A DNA stretch of 57,618 nt from Dipetalonema caudispina (lineage: Eukaryota; Nematoda; Chromadorea; Rhabditida; Onchocercidae). This document shows, piece after piece, positions 15,201-29,800 of this stretch. Both the position numbers and the translations under genes were made by a program. The stretch is from NCBI GenBank assembly GCA_013365325.1, contig JABVXV010000291.1, forward strand, positions 22,501 to 80,118, written 5' to 3'. Position 1 is the stretch's first letter; every line of letters begins with the position of its first letter. The notes under the pieces were generated by a model. That model was not told the DNA's origin. It did no database searches and was given only the letters and a program-made list of their open reading frames with translations.

Positions 15201-17799
15201 CATCTCCTGATCCTGGAAGATATCCATCGCAGGTTTTTCTTTTCACTCCACTACTGATTGTATGATTCAGAAATGTAAATTTGAAAAAAGCAAATCTTCA
15301 GGTTCTATGTTTGTCGGAACAAATTCGTTTCTGTGATCAATGTGAACGAATTATGAGTGGTAGAGGTGATTTTCAAAACTATCGGAAACAATTAAAACAA
15401 ACATTAGCAAATTATATTAATTCAAGAACATCGGATCAAATCTTGAAGCTTAAATTAAAAGCGCTTATAATGGATGTAATTCATAATATATGTATCGTTG
15501 ATGAACTAATCGACAATTTACCCTGGTAGGAAGCATATTTTTCTATTACATATTTATTTTAGTGGATTCGTATTTATCTAATTATCAATTTGCTATTGTA
15601 ACGGTTATAATCTTTAAAGGGAAATTAAGCAAATTCAATACAAAATTCTAATTGTTTTAGAATTCACAAAAAATAAAATATTAAATCTTCAACTTTTTCA
15701 AAATAAATTGCTCTCTATTATTTTATTCATATTATCAGATTATTTAGTCTATGTTCGGTGTTCATTTGAGGTATCACAAAGTTATAATTTACTAATTTAA
15801 CGTATTAATTCTAGAAAAATTCACTGTATCAGTTGTGAAATCACATTATTGCTATTGATCTATTTTGTTATTCTATTAGCAGTGGTGAAATGAAACAAAT
15901 TTTAGCTCTAAATCATCATGGGTTTGGCAAAAACAGCTACGATTTTATCTCGAATCAAAACAGCATGTCGTAATACGACATATTGGTACACAGTTCGATT
16001 ACACTTACGAATATCAGGTTTATTACCTAAAATATAGATCTAATAGGATTAATTTGATTCAAAGTTATTTGTCTTATTCAGAAAATAAAATTGTTCATAA
16101 TATAATTTTAGGGTAATGCGCCAAAATTGGTTCATACTCCACTCACTGATAAGTGTTATCTAACTCTTACACAAGGTAAGTTATTTTGCATTCATTTCTG
16201 AAATAATTAATCTCCTAATTATTGTAGAATTCAGAATTGGAATCAAAGATTTCACTTATTTTATTACGAGGCTCTTTTTTTGTCACACATTCTTTTTTTT
16301 TTAAAAAAAAAAAAAATTTCAACAAGAGCTTAATCCACAGCAATGTCAATGGGTCTTGGTGGCAATCCTTATGGTCCTGCAGGTACCGGAAAAACCGAAT
16401 CTGTCAAGGTGAAAACGTTATAAAGTTTTATTCGGTAGCATACTACTTCATTATTGTATCTTATGCAAATGAAATAAAAGTGCACACAATTAGAGATACT
16501 ATCATTTTTTTAAAAATGATATAGTCTGCTTAATAGGGTCAAAATTTAAGGCACTAGCAAATTTATTTGGACGACAAGTTCTGGTATTTAATTGCGACGA
16601 AGGAATTGATATCTACTCAATGAGTCGTATTTTTATTGGTTTAGTGCAATGTGGTGCTTGGGGATGTTTTGATGAGTTTAATCGTTTAGATCAGGTTTAT
16701 TTTTCTTTCATTATTCAAAATTTTAGATTTCAAAAACAAAATACTTGATATTTTTGTGGAATTTCAGACAGTGCTTTCGGCTGTATCAATGCAAATTCAA
16801 GTCATTCAAGATGCAATAAAATTACGATTGGGAAAATGTATGCTAGCTAATCGAGATGTGAGAATTTTTCTATCTTTTCGAAAGTTTAGATTGTATGAAA
16901 AAAATTCCTTAGCGATTATTTTTCTTATTGTACAAATTTTAGGTTCCTGTAGATTTAAATTCAGCGATATTCATTACACTGAATCCGGCAGGTAAAGGAT
17001 ATGGTGGACGTCAGAAATTACCGGACAATCTTAAGCAGTTATTTCGCCCGATTATTATGTCTGTTCCGGATAATGAACTTATCGGTTTGTTTATCACTTT
17101 CCTAACGGACCATCAAAAAATATATTTTGCTACAAAAGTAACCGAAATGCAAAATTACTTGTATAAAATAACTCGGGAGATAATAGGTTTCAAAATATTT
17201 TAGCAGAAACACTTTTGAGCGCAGAAGGTTTTTGCAACGCAAAGAAATTATCACGAAAATTGGTATCAATCTTCAGCTTGAGCAAGTTAGATTATATTTT
17301 ATTAACTTATTAACTTATCCATTTAAATTTCATGGATTGTTCATCCAATGTTTTGCTTGGTTAACCTGTCAGATAACTTAATTACTAATTAAATTAAGCT
17401 AAATTTTGAATGATTATTATTGTGAACTTTTCTTAGTGAGAAAAAAGAAAGAAAGAAAGATGATGTTAAAGCGATTATCAAAATGTAAAGATCAGTTCTA
17501 TTTGCAAGTTTTTCCTTTTTGAATTACAAGATATTTGACCGAATTTAAATAAATTAATGCTTTTTTTTTTTTTTGAAGGGAAATGTTAAGCTCGCAACAG
17601 CATTATGATTGGGGCTTGAGGGCATTAAAAACGGTATTGCGCAGTTGTGGTAATTTGTTAGCTAATAGGATGGATAAAAATGAAGTTCAAGTGGTTGTTG
17701 ATGTATTTTTTTTTTTTCTTCCTTTAAATTTTTAAAAGTTTCTTTTTTAATGAACTTCTCGATCATTTATAATAATACTTTATTATTGTGTTAGTATGC

Positions 17800-17866
<67 letters not shown>

Positions 17867-20800
17867 GTAAAATATATAAGATAATGAAATTTTGAAGGCA
17901 TTAACGCTAAACACATTATCGAAGCTTACCTTTGAAGATTCTAAACGTTTTAATACCCTTATCGATGATGTATTTTTGGATGTTAAAAAAGATACCATGC
18001 AGGTTTGCTTTTTTAATAGTTTTCTTTTTTTCTTTTTTTTTTTTTATTTTTCACAACGGATTTTAGCACAAGCTAGATGATATGTTATTAATACATTTTG
18101 ATAAGGAAGAAATTTTGAAGATTTGTTCATTCAAAAATAATTTCAGATTGAGGAATTGTTAGAACCACTGAAATTGGTTGCTAATGAATTGAAGATAACA
18201 ATTACTGATTTGCAGGTAATTTCATTATCATTATTAATTGTAATCACTGAGACTTTACGGTTTGATTCAATTTTTTAAAATTTCACTCATAGCCAAGATC
18301 ATTAGTCGACATGATCGTGCACTGATTATAATGAAAAAAAGGATGTTATATTGTTTGATAAATTACAGATTAATTGAATAAGCCTATTATTGTCAATGAT
18401 GATAACAAGGTAATTTCCATTTAGATAAAAAAGATATTTGAATTGTATGATCAAATGCGACAACGAATGGGTGTAATACTATTGGGTCCGAGCGGTTCCG
18501 GTAAATCAACCATATGGAAGGTATTGCAAAAAGCCATGGTACTAGTAAATAATCCAGTAAAAATTTATCGAATCAATCCAAAATCAATGACAAAACAAAA
18601 AGTAAGTAGTTATTGGGAAAAAAAAAGTAAAATATTTGCTTCCATACATACAAACACATTACATTATAAATGAAAAACTATTTGACATTGACTACTATAT
18701 TATCTTCAATAATTTTTAACTTAGCTTTTGGGATATATGGACATGGATACACGTGAATGGTCGGATGGTATGTTGATAGCAGCTGCTCGAGAAATTGTCA
18801 AAGATAGCAGTGTATCAGCATGGATTATTTGTGATGGTGATATTGATCCAGAATGGATTGAAGCACTCAATTCGGTGCTTGATGATAATCATCTGGTAAA
18901 CCTTCTTTTTTTTTTTTTTCAATATTAATTATCAATTATGGAAATGTTTAATAATTTGCCCTATTATTTTTCATACTTCCTTTATTCACCTTTTATTAGT
19001 AAAATGCTGAAATAGAATTAGGATTACAATTTTACGTCAAAAATTCATTAACTGATTAGATTATTTGCAGCTTACAATGCCATCTGGTGAAAGAATTCAA
19101 TTTGGATCTAATGTTAATTTCATTTTTGAAACCGACAATGTTAGTAATGCATCCCTAGCAACGATATCACGGATGGGTATGATACTTGTCAGGTTCAATT
19201 TTTTTTATTATCCACGAAATGTTTTGATTATAATTGTACAATTTTACAGTGGTCAAAAACTGGATAGATTGAAGTATTTCAGGCATGAATAAATGAATGT
19301 TTGCTTTCTTTAGGATCTTTTGATAATTTTGATGCAAATTATTCATTATTTCACTGTTGCAGCGAAGAGGATATGAGTATTCAGGAGCTCATCAATAATT
19401 GGCTTAAAGAGTATAATGATGTCCATTCAGATATGTCCAGTTGGATAAACGATCATCTTTACAGGTTGATATTTGAAGTTCCTTTTGTTTTAGAAAGTTC
19501 TCAAAAAAATTTACTATAGTTTTGAATAATATTAATTATTATACTTCTTATTGTAATTATCATGATTTAGCAAAAAAAAAGAGTATCAGTCATCGGTAAA
19601 ATAACATTTGCACAAAAGCCTTCAAGAATTTTAGAACAAAATTTTCAAGAATTTCAGGTGCTTAGATTGGATTTGGACGAAAGGAGTCATTGAAATTAGT
19701 ATAAGTAAAACTGCAACAGTAAAAAATGCATTGAGTCACTTAAGACATGTAACATCATGTGATGAATTTCTGGTAGCATTGTATCGTGGACTAGCTCCAA
19801 ACGTTAATGCAAAATTTCGAAATCAATTCGCTGCAGAGGTTCACAAATTCATGTCGATTTTTGAATTTTTAAATTATATGAAATACAGAGATTTCGAATT
19901 TTAGATTTTGATAACCTATCGAAATGATACAACGAATTCAATTTGTAAGACGACAAGAAACAAAAAATAATTCATCTATCACTTTTTTAGGTTGTGTTCA
20001 ATCAAGTAAACTTACCAGATAAGCAAAATCCTGGAAATGTTTACTACGACAAGCGAGCAAGATCATTGTTAACTTATACAGATGAAATGAGTATGCCACA
20101 TAACAATGACGAATTACTAAGTATCGAACGTCGTCCTTACATTTTAACTGCTAATGCTCAAGCTAATCGTGATATTGTAAGTGAACAATTTTATTCAACA
20201 AAACTTTTTTAGTAAATTTTCAAATTTCAAATCGTTCAACATTTACCATTCAGTTAGGGATGTGAGAAAGTGTTGTAAAAATTTTGAGTATCAAAAGCTG
20301 TAAATTTGAAGATTTGCTCATGGTTGGATAATCGTAACAGACAACCTTTCATAATATATGGTCCAGATGGTAGTGGAAAAGAAAGTTTGTTACGGTATTG
20401 TTTAGAATTGGATCCAAATAGTCAAATAGCTATACTTCATTGTAGTGCTCAAACAGGGTAAGTAAAGTTTTTTCGAATGATAATTTTTTTTTTTTTCTTA
20501 ATCTAATTTTGGTGTTAGTTTAATTCAATGATTGTTTGATAAAAAATGAATAAAATTTTTTTTGGAGAAATTGATTGATCATTTTACAATTTTATAATAT
20601 AAAATAACATACTATAAGTACACTTTTTTTTCGTATATTCAATAAATTTCAGATCTCAACAAGTACTAGATTTATTGCATCAATATTGTGTACAAATTAG
20701 CAGTGCATCTGGAAAAGTGCTTAAACCTAAAGAGAAGCAAAATTTGATCTTTTTTATAAAAGCAATTAATGTTGTAAAGCCGGATAAATGGGGTACTTGT

Positions 20801-23800
20801 GAAATCATTGCTTTCTTGCAACAACTTCTCACATATGAAGGATATTATAATGAAAAATTAGAATGGACCTCTCTGGAAAATATTCAAGTTTGTGTCCTAA
20901 AAATTATACTTTCTAAAGAAAAAAAAAAAATTTGATGCTTTACTTGACATTTGTTTTGTACAATTATAATTTTTTAGAATGATTTTTTAAATTCTTTAAA
21001 AAAATAAATCTCTTCAAATAATCAAATGTCTTGCTAATGATTGTCCATGATCTTACTGTAATTATCGTTAATTACACAATGCAAACTTCGAAGTGATGAA
21101 ATTTAAATTAATGAAATTCATATTAACCCTGATGAAGATGCTGGAGTTTACTTATCAATTTCAAGTTATTGAAATTAAAATAATGTTTCTGGTCATTGAA
21201 CTAACAAAAGAATTGTCTAATTAATTCATTTGTACTGCATGTTATTTGGTCTTGTTTTCAAATAAGAACTTAAAATAGCTTATTAAATCGAATTGTTATT
21301 TTTCAGTTAGTATTATCGATAACATTGGCTAATGATGAAGGCCATTATCTGCTACCATCACGTTTCGTTTCATTGCTCAGAATTTGTACAGTTGAATATC
21401 CTACGATGGAAGAGCTTATCATCATCTACTCTTCATATCTGACATTTTTGATAAAGGTATCCATCATTAAGTATCATTACATTATCGTGTATTTTAAAAA
21501 TTTTGCAAATAATTTATATTGCAAACAAACAAGAAATTGCAATTTTGAAAAATTAAAACAATTGATTCAATTTAATTTTATAAACAATTTTTGTAGTTAA
21601 AAATATTTCAGGACTTAAATGAGCCATTGAAATACAGATTAAATGATTTAGCAAGTACTATGATACATCTCTTTAATGATATACGAAATACATTCAAGCC
21701 AACTGACAAAGCACATTATGTATTCACATTAAAGGATTTATCAAATTGGATATTTACCCTTACAAGATACGATATTACTGGTAATTCTTCATATCAAATA
21801 TATTTTGTTTCCTATTAATGGTACGATAAAAGCTATTAGTACCATAAATTCCTATCTGAGTTGTTATTATACAATGAGTGACAGTAGCTACCTAACAATT
21901 CTCGAATTTCTATTAGTAATTAGCAAAGTTTATTGTTAAATGGGATTAAATTATTGTTTCATATTTTTAATCATCGTTCAAAATGCCAAATCTTTCTTAC
22001 CGTTATCATTAAAAATTAAATTGTTAGTGGATAATATCAGATAAACTATAAAAATTTAACACTTCTCTATGTATCTGATTGTTCATCGTATATAACCAAT
22101 TAATTTTACAACCGATACAGGTGATAAAGTAATGATTATATAATAAGAACAAGCATATATAACTTATTTTACATTGATAGGTACTAATGCTGATGAAAAA
22201 TTTTTACGTTCAATGTTGTATGAATGCCGACGAATTTTCAAAGATCGTTTAGTAAATAGTGAACATAAACAAAGGTAAATAATTTTATTATCAAAGAAAT
22301 TTTAGAATGGTCTAATAATGTTACTTCAAATACTTTACATAACTGATTAAGCCTTTTTAAATAACTGATAATATGATAATAATGTATGTTGAAAAGAATA
22401 TATTCTGTTGTATGGTTGATCATCTTCTCATAAATTGTTTGCAACAGTAATTTCATGTTAGTGAAATATAATGAATATGGAATGGAAAAATGTTTGACGA
22501 ATAATTTTATATTAATTTTACAGATTCGAAGATATTATTAGCAATAATTTGTCATCAGCTGCAATACACAATGATGAAAGTAAAAAATTGATTTTAATTT
22601 TTGGATTTCTAACTTTTTTGTTTGAAGACTAATCTTGGATTTTGGCTGCTAACATGAAATAAGCTACAAAATAATGAACGGTCTGTACGAAATATCCAAA
22701 CTGTCCTGATTCATAGATTTGAAGTTGTTTTGCAGTTCGGAATTTAAAGTGTCACAATTGATAATGGCTTAGAAGTGAACTTTTCAGACAACTTGTACGT
22801 ATCAACCCAGGGAGCTCTTTCAATAACAATGCTGAAAGGTACGCCATTATCGATGATACCACGTAAAGAGTATGCTAAACTTTTGCAACAAGCAATTAAT
22901 CGATATGGTAAGTTTTACATTATCATCGATGTTCTCATGTTATCATGTTTACTGAAGATGGTTAAATACAATTAATGATAGCTGTCATAGAAATTTACTA
23001 AAATTACAGGTTACGTCGGTTACATAAAAGTATTTGTAAAAACAGCAGCAAATAAAGCTATTGTATTTCTGATTGTTGAATATATTGATTTCCAGAATTC
23101 GAGATAGCAAATTTTAAAATGCCAATTTTTGATGAATTTGTCAAGTTATGTTCCCAGATTGATCGAGTCATCACCGCGCCTGATATGTTTCCTTGTCATT
23201 TCTTCAATTTTTCTAGTTAACTAGAGTTTGGATTTAAGCATTTTCTAAAAGAAATTTTATATAAATTATAAGCTGATCTTCTAGTTAATAAAATTAAATC
23301 TTTTGAAAACAGTACATCTAATCTTCAACGGATTTTCGGAATTTTCAGGAGGTTCATTACTATTAGCTGGAAGAGCTGGTATGGGAAGACGTGAAGCTGC
23401 ATCGCTTGTTGCCAACATGCATCAAATGCCTGTATTCTCGCCGAAGTTGACATCATCTTATGGAATCAAACAGTTTAGAAATGATTTAAAAACGGTATAT
23501 AATTTAAGTTCATAAAATAAGCATACGGTATGTCACCTGATTGTTTTGACATTTTGTTTTTTCTGTTCCGCTATGTCAATGTTGATTTATGCACTTACTG
23601 CATCCCTAATTAAATTAATGTTAGTAATTCCAAACATTTTTTAGGTCATCCAAGATGCAGCAATAAACGGTAAACATATTGTTTACATTATTGAAGATTA
23701 TCAACTATTACATGATGCATTTCTGCAATCGATAAATTCATTACTGTCATCTGGTGATCTTCCGGGAATATTTAGTGTTCAAGAATTCGATAGTTTTTTG

Positions 23801-26800
23801 GTAAGCTTACGTGAACAAGCTTCGCAAGATGCATTTCAAGGTGACTTGTATTCGTATTTTGTTATGAGTAAGTTTTCTTTTCTTCTTTATTTTCCTTGCT
23901 AAATTTTATATTTCCAAAAACTATGAAATAAAAATATGCTACTATTAGATAAATATATTTCAAAAGTAAGGGACAAAAATAATTTGAATAATTGTTAAAA
24001 ATTTCTATAGAAATAACAACATGTTTAGCATATCGAAATTACTTTATCAGACAGTAAAATCATTGGCAATTTGTTCAAGTTGAAAAAAAAAAAAAAAAGT
24101 GTTCTTAAAGCAATTATTGTTTTCAACATGGTAGCATATTTATGAATTCTTTTTTTTTTTTTTTTTTTTTTAGAAGTGAAAGCAAACTTGCATATCATCC
24201 TTATTTTAAATGTTGATGATGCTAATTTTTCCGTAAAATGCTCATCAAATCCATCGTTATACAAAGAATGTTCGGTGATTTGGAATGAAACATGGAATAA
24301 GGATGCTTTGTCAAAGGTTATTTATAATGAAAGTTTGATATCATAAAATAGCTAAATTGGAACATTTTAACTGTAATTTTGGAAAAAAATTTGAGATAAA
24401 CGATCACCAATATTTTTTGCAATGAATTGCTTTTAATTTTATGAACAGTTAGTTCGAAAAACTTTTTATCCTCATATTTAATTAAAGTTTTAGTTATTAC
24501 TATCAAAAAATTTTCTGAAATTTTTTTCAAAAAAAAAGTGAAAGATTGCCATGCCAACTATAAGTTAATTTCAGCTATCAGAATTAATTTTATTGCGGCA
24601 TAACATCAAAGCACCAAATGATATACTAATGGCTTTCGGACAAATTTATCACCAATGTCCAACCGAAATAGCACCACCAGCAAAATATATTCGATTCATT
24701 GAAAACTATGTTTGTGTTTTGAATAAAAAACGAAGTGCTATTGAGACACGATCGAACAGGCTGAAGGTATTGATTTCTCATATTCTAAAGATCCTAAAAA
24801 CAAAAAAAAATTCTTCAGGTTTTTTGCAGGACGAAATAAAAATTAAAGATTTTGGTTTTTTGCTTCAAAATACGATATTTTTAAATATCGTACAAAAACA
24901 TACTAAGCAAAATTGGTACTTCTTTCTCTCATCATCATTATTTTATTAATTTTCCAGGCCGGAATTGGTAAATTAACAGAAGCACGTGAATCTGTTTCCA
25001 ATATGCAAAAAAAAGCTGCTAAAAAAAGTAAACTATTAGCTGAAAAACAAACTGATGCTGATATGGCACTAAAAGCAATATCACAAAGCATGACGGTTTG
25101 TTCAAAAATTTATGTAATAACATTTGGTATCTTACATGATATTCAATAAATCAATTACACTTTTTATTTTTTAAAATCTTACCTGAATAAACTTAATCGA
25201 ATTACTTAAGTCTTCTAAAATCTTATTTTTTTTTTTTTTTTTTGTGATATTTTATTGAGTTTGAAATTTTTAAGAATGCAAATTATCAGCGATCAGATAT
25301 GGAGCAACTCAAATTGGCAACTGTGAAAGAAAATGAAAGAATTGAGAAGCAAAAATGTTTGATCGAAGAACAGTTACGTGAGGTAATTCTTTTTTGTTTC
25401 AATATAATTTTGTTCGAGAAAATTTGTCCTGTTTACCTAAATAAATCAATACCAGATAGTGAGATATATCAGGATTAAATCATAATTCTTAGGTGGAACC
25501 TATATTATGTGAAGCTCGTGAAGCAGTTGGTTCTATTAAATCAGAGAGCTTATCTGAAATTCGAAGTTTACGTGCTCCACCGGAAGCAATCCGAGATATT
25601 TTACAAGCTGTATTGTTATTTATGGGTATTTTTGATACATCCTGGGAAGCGATGAGAAAGTTAGTGAGGAAAGTTTCATCTCAATGAAATTCGTTTTTTT
25701 TTTTTTTTTTCAAAAAAAAAAAGAGGATTATTTAAATTTCTTTCTATCTTATCTTGATAACTGGTTTCAAATTTAGTAGTTCGAATCAATTTTATCTGAA
25801 TATTCTTTAAGTTTTATAAGTTGAATGCTTGCGTAATTATAGGTTTTTGGCCAGAAATGGCGTGAAAGACGAAATAATTAATTTTGATGTACGAAGAATT
25901 TCACCTGATGTTAACAAACGGGTTTCTGCTCTTATAAAAAGCAAACAATCATCATTTGATCCAAAGGTCGGTTATTTTTAACATTTCCATAAATTTTTTT
26001 TTTTAAGTCAGATTTTAAGAATTCCATCTAAAACAAAACCGAACAAGTTTATCTAGATTATCATTAGTTTGATAAGTTAAGTTTATTATATACTATGACC
26101 TATATTTCAGGAAATTTTTCTTCCTCTTTTTTTACTTGCAGCAATGAACAGATATCAAGCTAAAAATGAAATTTTATGTATGTATCCAATAAAAGCTTTC
26201 TCTGAAATTTCTTCCTTTTTTCTTCGGATAAATTAAGCAAGTTTAAAAAAAAGCATTGCAATTTTCGTATAATTCATGTTGCAACGTCAGTAGTAAGATA
26301 GATGCGTGAAAAATTCCGGAGAACTAAGTAACTACGTAAGCTACGTGAGTTGTTAAATTGTTGAAGCTTTTTGTTCCACATATCTGATTTTGATGAGGAA
26401 AGAATCTTCGATTATGCTCATAGATGAGCTAATTTTGCTTATCACCTTATTTATTATTATAGTTTTTAATAAATTTTAATTTAACAGAATGCAAAACGAG
26501 CATCAGCAGCAGCAGCACCGTTAGCTGCATGGGTACGAGCAAATTTAGATTATTCGACAATTTTGGAACGTGTTGCACCATTGCAAAAAGAGAAAAATGA
26601 TTTGATTAAGTAAATTAACGATTTCTTTTAAAGTATCAACATTTAAAAAAATACATTTGTATGAAGTACAAATCAGATTAATGATTTAATTTGTATGCTA
26701 ATAGCGGCTCATATAATTTGAAAATTGCCAATAGCTTAACGAGCAGATAAATGAAAAAAGTGACACTGTTGGTATGTTGCAAATTTCAAATTTTTGAATA

Positions 26801-29800
26801 ATTTAATTGTCAATTGCAAAAAATATTTGCCATATAAATTTTAAAGCAAAATGGAAATGAAACAAATTTGAAAGCTTATAATTACACTGTAGGAATTTGA
26901 ATGAAGCCGAGAAACAAATGGAGAAATTATCGAAAGGTTTAGAAACGGTTGATGAACGAGTTACTGAATTGAAGCAGAACTTTGAAATGCATATGAAAGA
27001 AGCAACACAAATAAAGATTGATTTAGATAAACAGCAGGCAAGCTTATATAATCTTTATTTAAATTATCCGTTCTAAAATAAAATAATGAAACGGAATGAA
27101 TTTCGAAGTTAAACTCATTTAGTAGGAAACTAACGTGAAGTCTATTTTGGATTTGTTGATGAGTAGTTACGCTATCATGAGAAGGTATATTATATCGAAT
27201 ATTTGTATTTTTTCAAAATTGTTTTAACTTTTTAATTAATTTGTTATTATATCAGTAAACATTGATGGTAGATTTGAAATTCCAGGAAACGATTAATGTT
27301 GCTGGAACACTTATTGATAGACTTAGCGGTGAATATGGAAGATGGCAAGAGCAAATTGGCAATTTGCAAAATGAACTTGATTGTGTAATTTTCTTTTTTT
27401 TTTTTTTTTTTTTTTCTTGAATTTTTTTCCTATTTTAATTTGTGTTTTACAATTTAATTAGTCCTAATGAATCATTTTTCCTGTCAATGCTTAACGTTTG
27501 CAAAACAAATTTAATTTTTTATTGCAGCTGGAAAAAGGTTCCCTTTTATCTGCTGCTTTTGTAACATTTCTTGGTTCAGAATCAGAGCAAATTCGAAATG
27601 AAATTTTGAATAAATGGAAAAAACTTCTCAATTTGAATGATTTCAGCGTACTTGAATTTAATGTTATGGAAACTGAAAAGGTATGTTATTGCTAATGAAA
27701 TTTCAACTTTTAGTTTCCTTAACATAAACCCTTCATTTAAATATAGCAGCATAGTTTGATAAAATTGAATTCACTCTAGTTAAACGTAATATCAATGAAA
27801 AAAGCATAAAATGATAAATTAACTTAACATAATTTAAACCCATACATGGGAAAATATTAATGTTAGCTTAACATTCATTTTGATATGATTATTACATTTT
27901 TTGTTTTATTTTAAATCATTTTGTTTCAGTTGAATTGGAGCAACAAAGGACTTCCAATCGATGCACTTTCACAAGAGAATGCTATGATTTTATTTAATAC
28001 GATGGAAATACCACTGATCATCGATCCTAGCGGACGTGCATTATCATTTCTTGAAAAACATTTAAAAGATAAGCAAGTAGAAAAAGTAAACGCCAATGAT
28101 TCTAATTTTCTTACTCAGGTGACATATATTTGTTTACTGATGAATTGAAAAAGAATTGATCAATTGTTAATTGTTAAGAAAATGAAATAACGTTGAGAAA
28201 TGTATTAGTCATTCTTTCAAATTCTTTTTTTTTTTTTTTTTTGTTGCCAAGATTGTTAGCATTACAAACTGATAAGAGTAATATCGTAATCTGATAAGAA
28301 ATATTTGTACTTTTAGGTTGAACTTGCTATTCGTTTTGGCAAATTTTTGCTTGTTGATGATGTAAATAGGATTGAACCTACTCTCATAAATCTTGTTCGA
28401 AAAGATTTTTCAAGTCAAGGTACATTTTTTGTTACAATTTTTAGACGTTATGAAAGAAAAAAAAAAAAAAAAAAAAAAACAAATGAAGCTTTAACTTCGA
28501 AAATACTGACGATCAGAGCAAATAAAGGATGATTTGCATCTGTTAATTAAGCTTCAAATTGTTAAATAAGACGAATAGCTTCCATAATATGCGATTTTTT
28601 TTACAAAATTGTAATTACAAAAATTTTAACTGATATTTTATGGTGATAGAGAAAATGATAAATTTTTTGATAAATGAGCTATAGTCAAAATTTTCACAAT
28701 CTTGATCAATTTTAGTAAAAATTTAAAATGAATTATTCCATATGTGAAATTTCCTATGCATTTAATGATAAAATATTTTTGATTCGTAGGACCACGACAT
28801 ATTATTCAAATTGGTGAAAAAAGTGTTGATTACAACGATAATTTTCGATTGTACCTCTGTTCCAAGAATAATTTATTGGAATTGGATCAAACATCCAAGG
28901 CAGCTATTGCCTTAATATGTTTCAGTATCACACAAACAGGCCTTGCATCGCAAGTTTGTGTTTAAATTTTTCTTTGGAAAAAAAAAATAAAAATATCAAT
29001 GTTTTTGTAAAGAGCTCATTCAATACCTCATTATCGTATAAAAGTCAAGCTTCTTGATGAAATTTCACTCCATTTACAAATGATATTACACAAGCATTTT
29101 AACATTTCTTCATATATACTGATTATTAATTTACTTAGATGCTCGGATTGGCAATACAAATTGAAAAACCGGATTTGGAAATCCGTTTGAATGAATTGAC
29201 CAGTGATGTGGAGCAAATGAAAATTAAACTTGATGGCATTGAACAATCACTTCTACAAGTAAATTATTAACAATTATTTAGCAAAATTAGCAAAATCACA
29301 TTAAAATTTCATAAATAATTAGTTCTTTTGATTGCTTCTCTTCTGAAAACATCTGGAAATTTTTACGTATGATTTCCAAATCATCAAAAAAAAATATCCT
29401 TTATCGTAAATTTAAAATGCTATGAACAGTTACGAATGATATTAGTTACATTACTCTTTCGTATACGTTTAAGATATATTATTCTTTCAAATACCATTTT
29501 AATTTATCTACAAGTATTACATCATACTGTATTATTTCGTATTATTTTATTAGTGTATCAAAAAGAAATTTTTTGATTTCATTATTCTATTTAAGACATT
29601 AGCTTTATCGGAAGGAAGTCTGTTGGATAATGCGGATTTATTGGATTCTTTGAATAAAAGCAAAGAAAATGCAGAAACAATTGCGATATCACTAGTTGAA
29701 GCTGATAAATTACAAAAGCAACTTGTTCAGGTCTGTTGCACATGATACAATCCTCTTTTCTTTTTTTTTTCAATGAATTTTATTAAACATACAATGTTTA

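Noticed and set aside
23303..23348. In-frame extension of exon 57 upstream ([14 protein letters not shown])
   Set aside because: The frame is open but the text does not match the family, and the consensus acceptor TTTTCAG at 23342-23348 gives an exact GGSLLLAG start.
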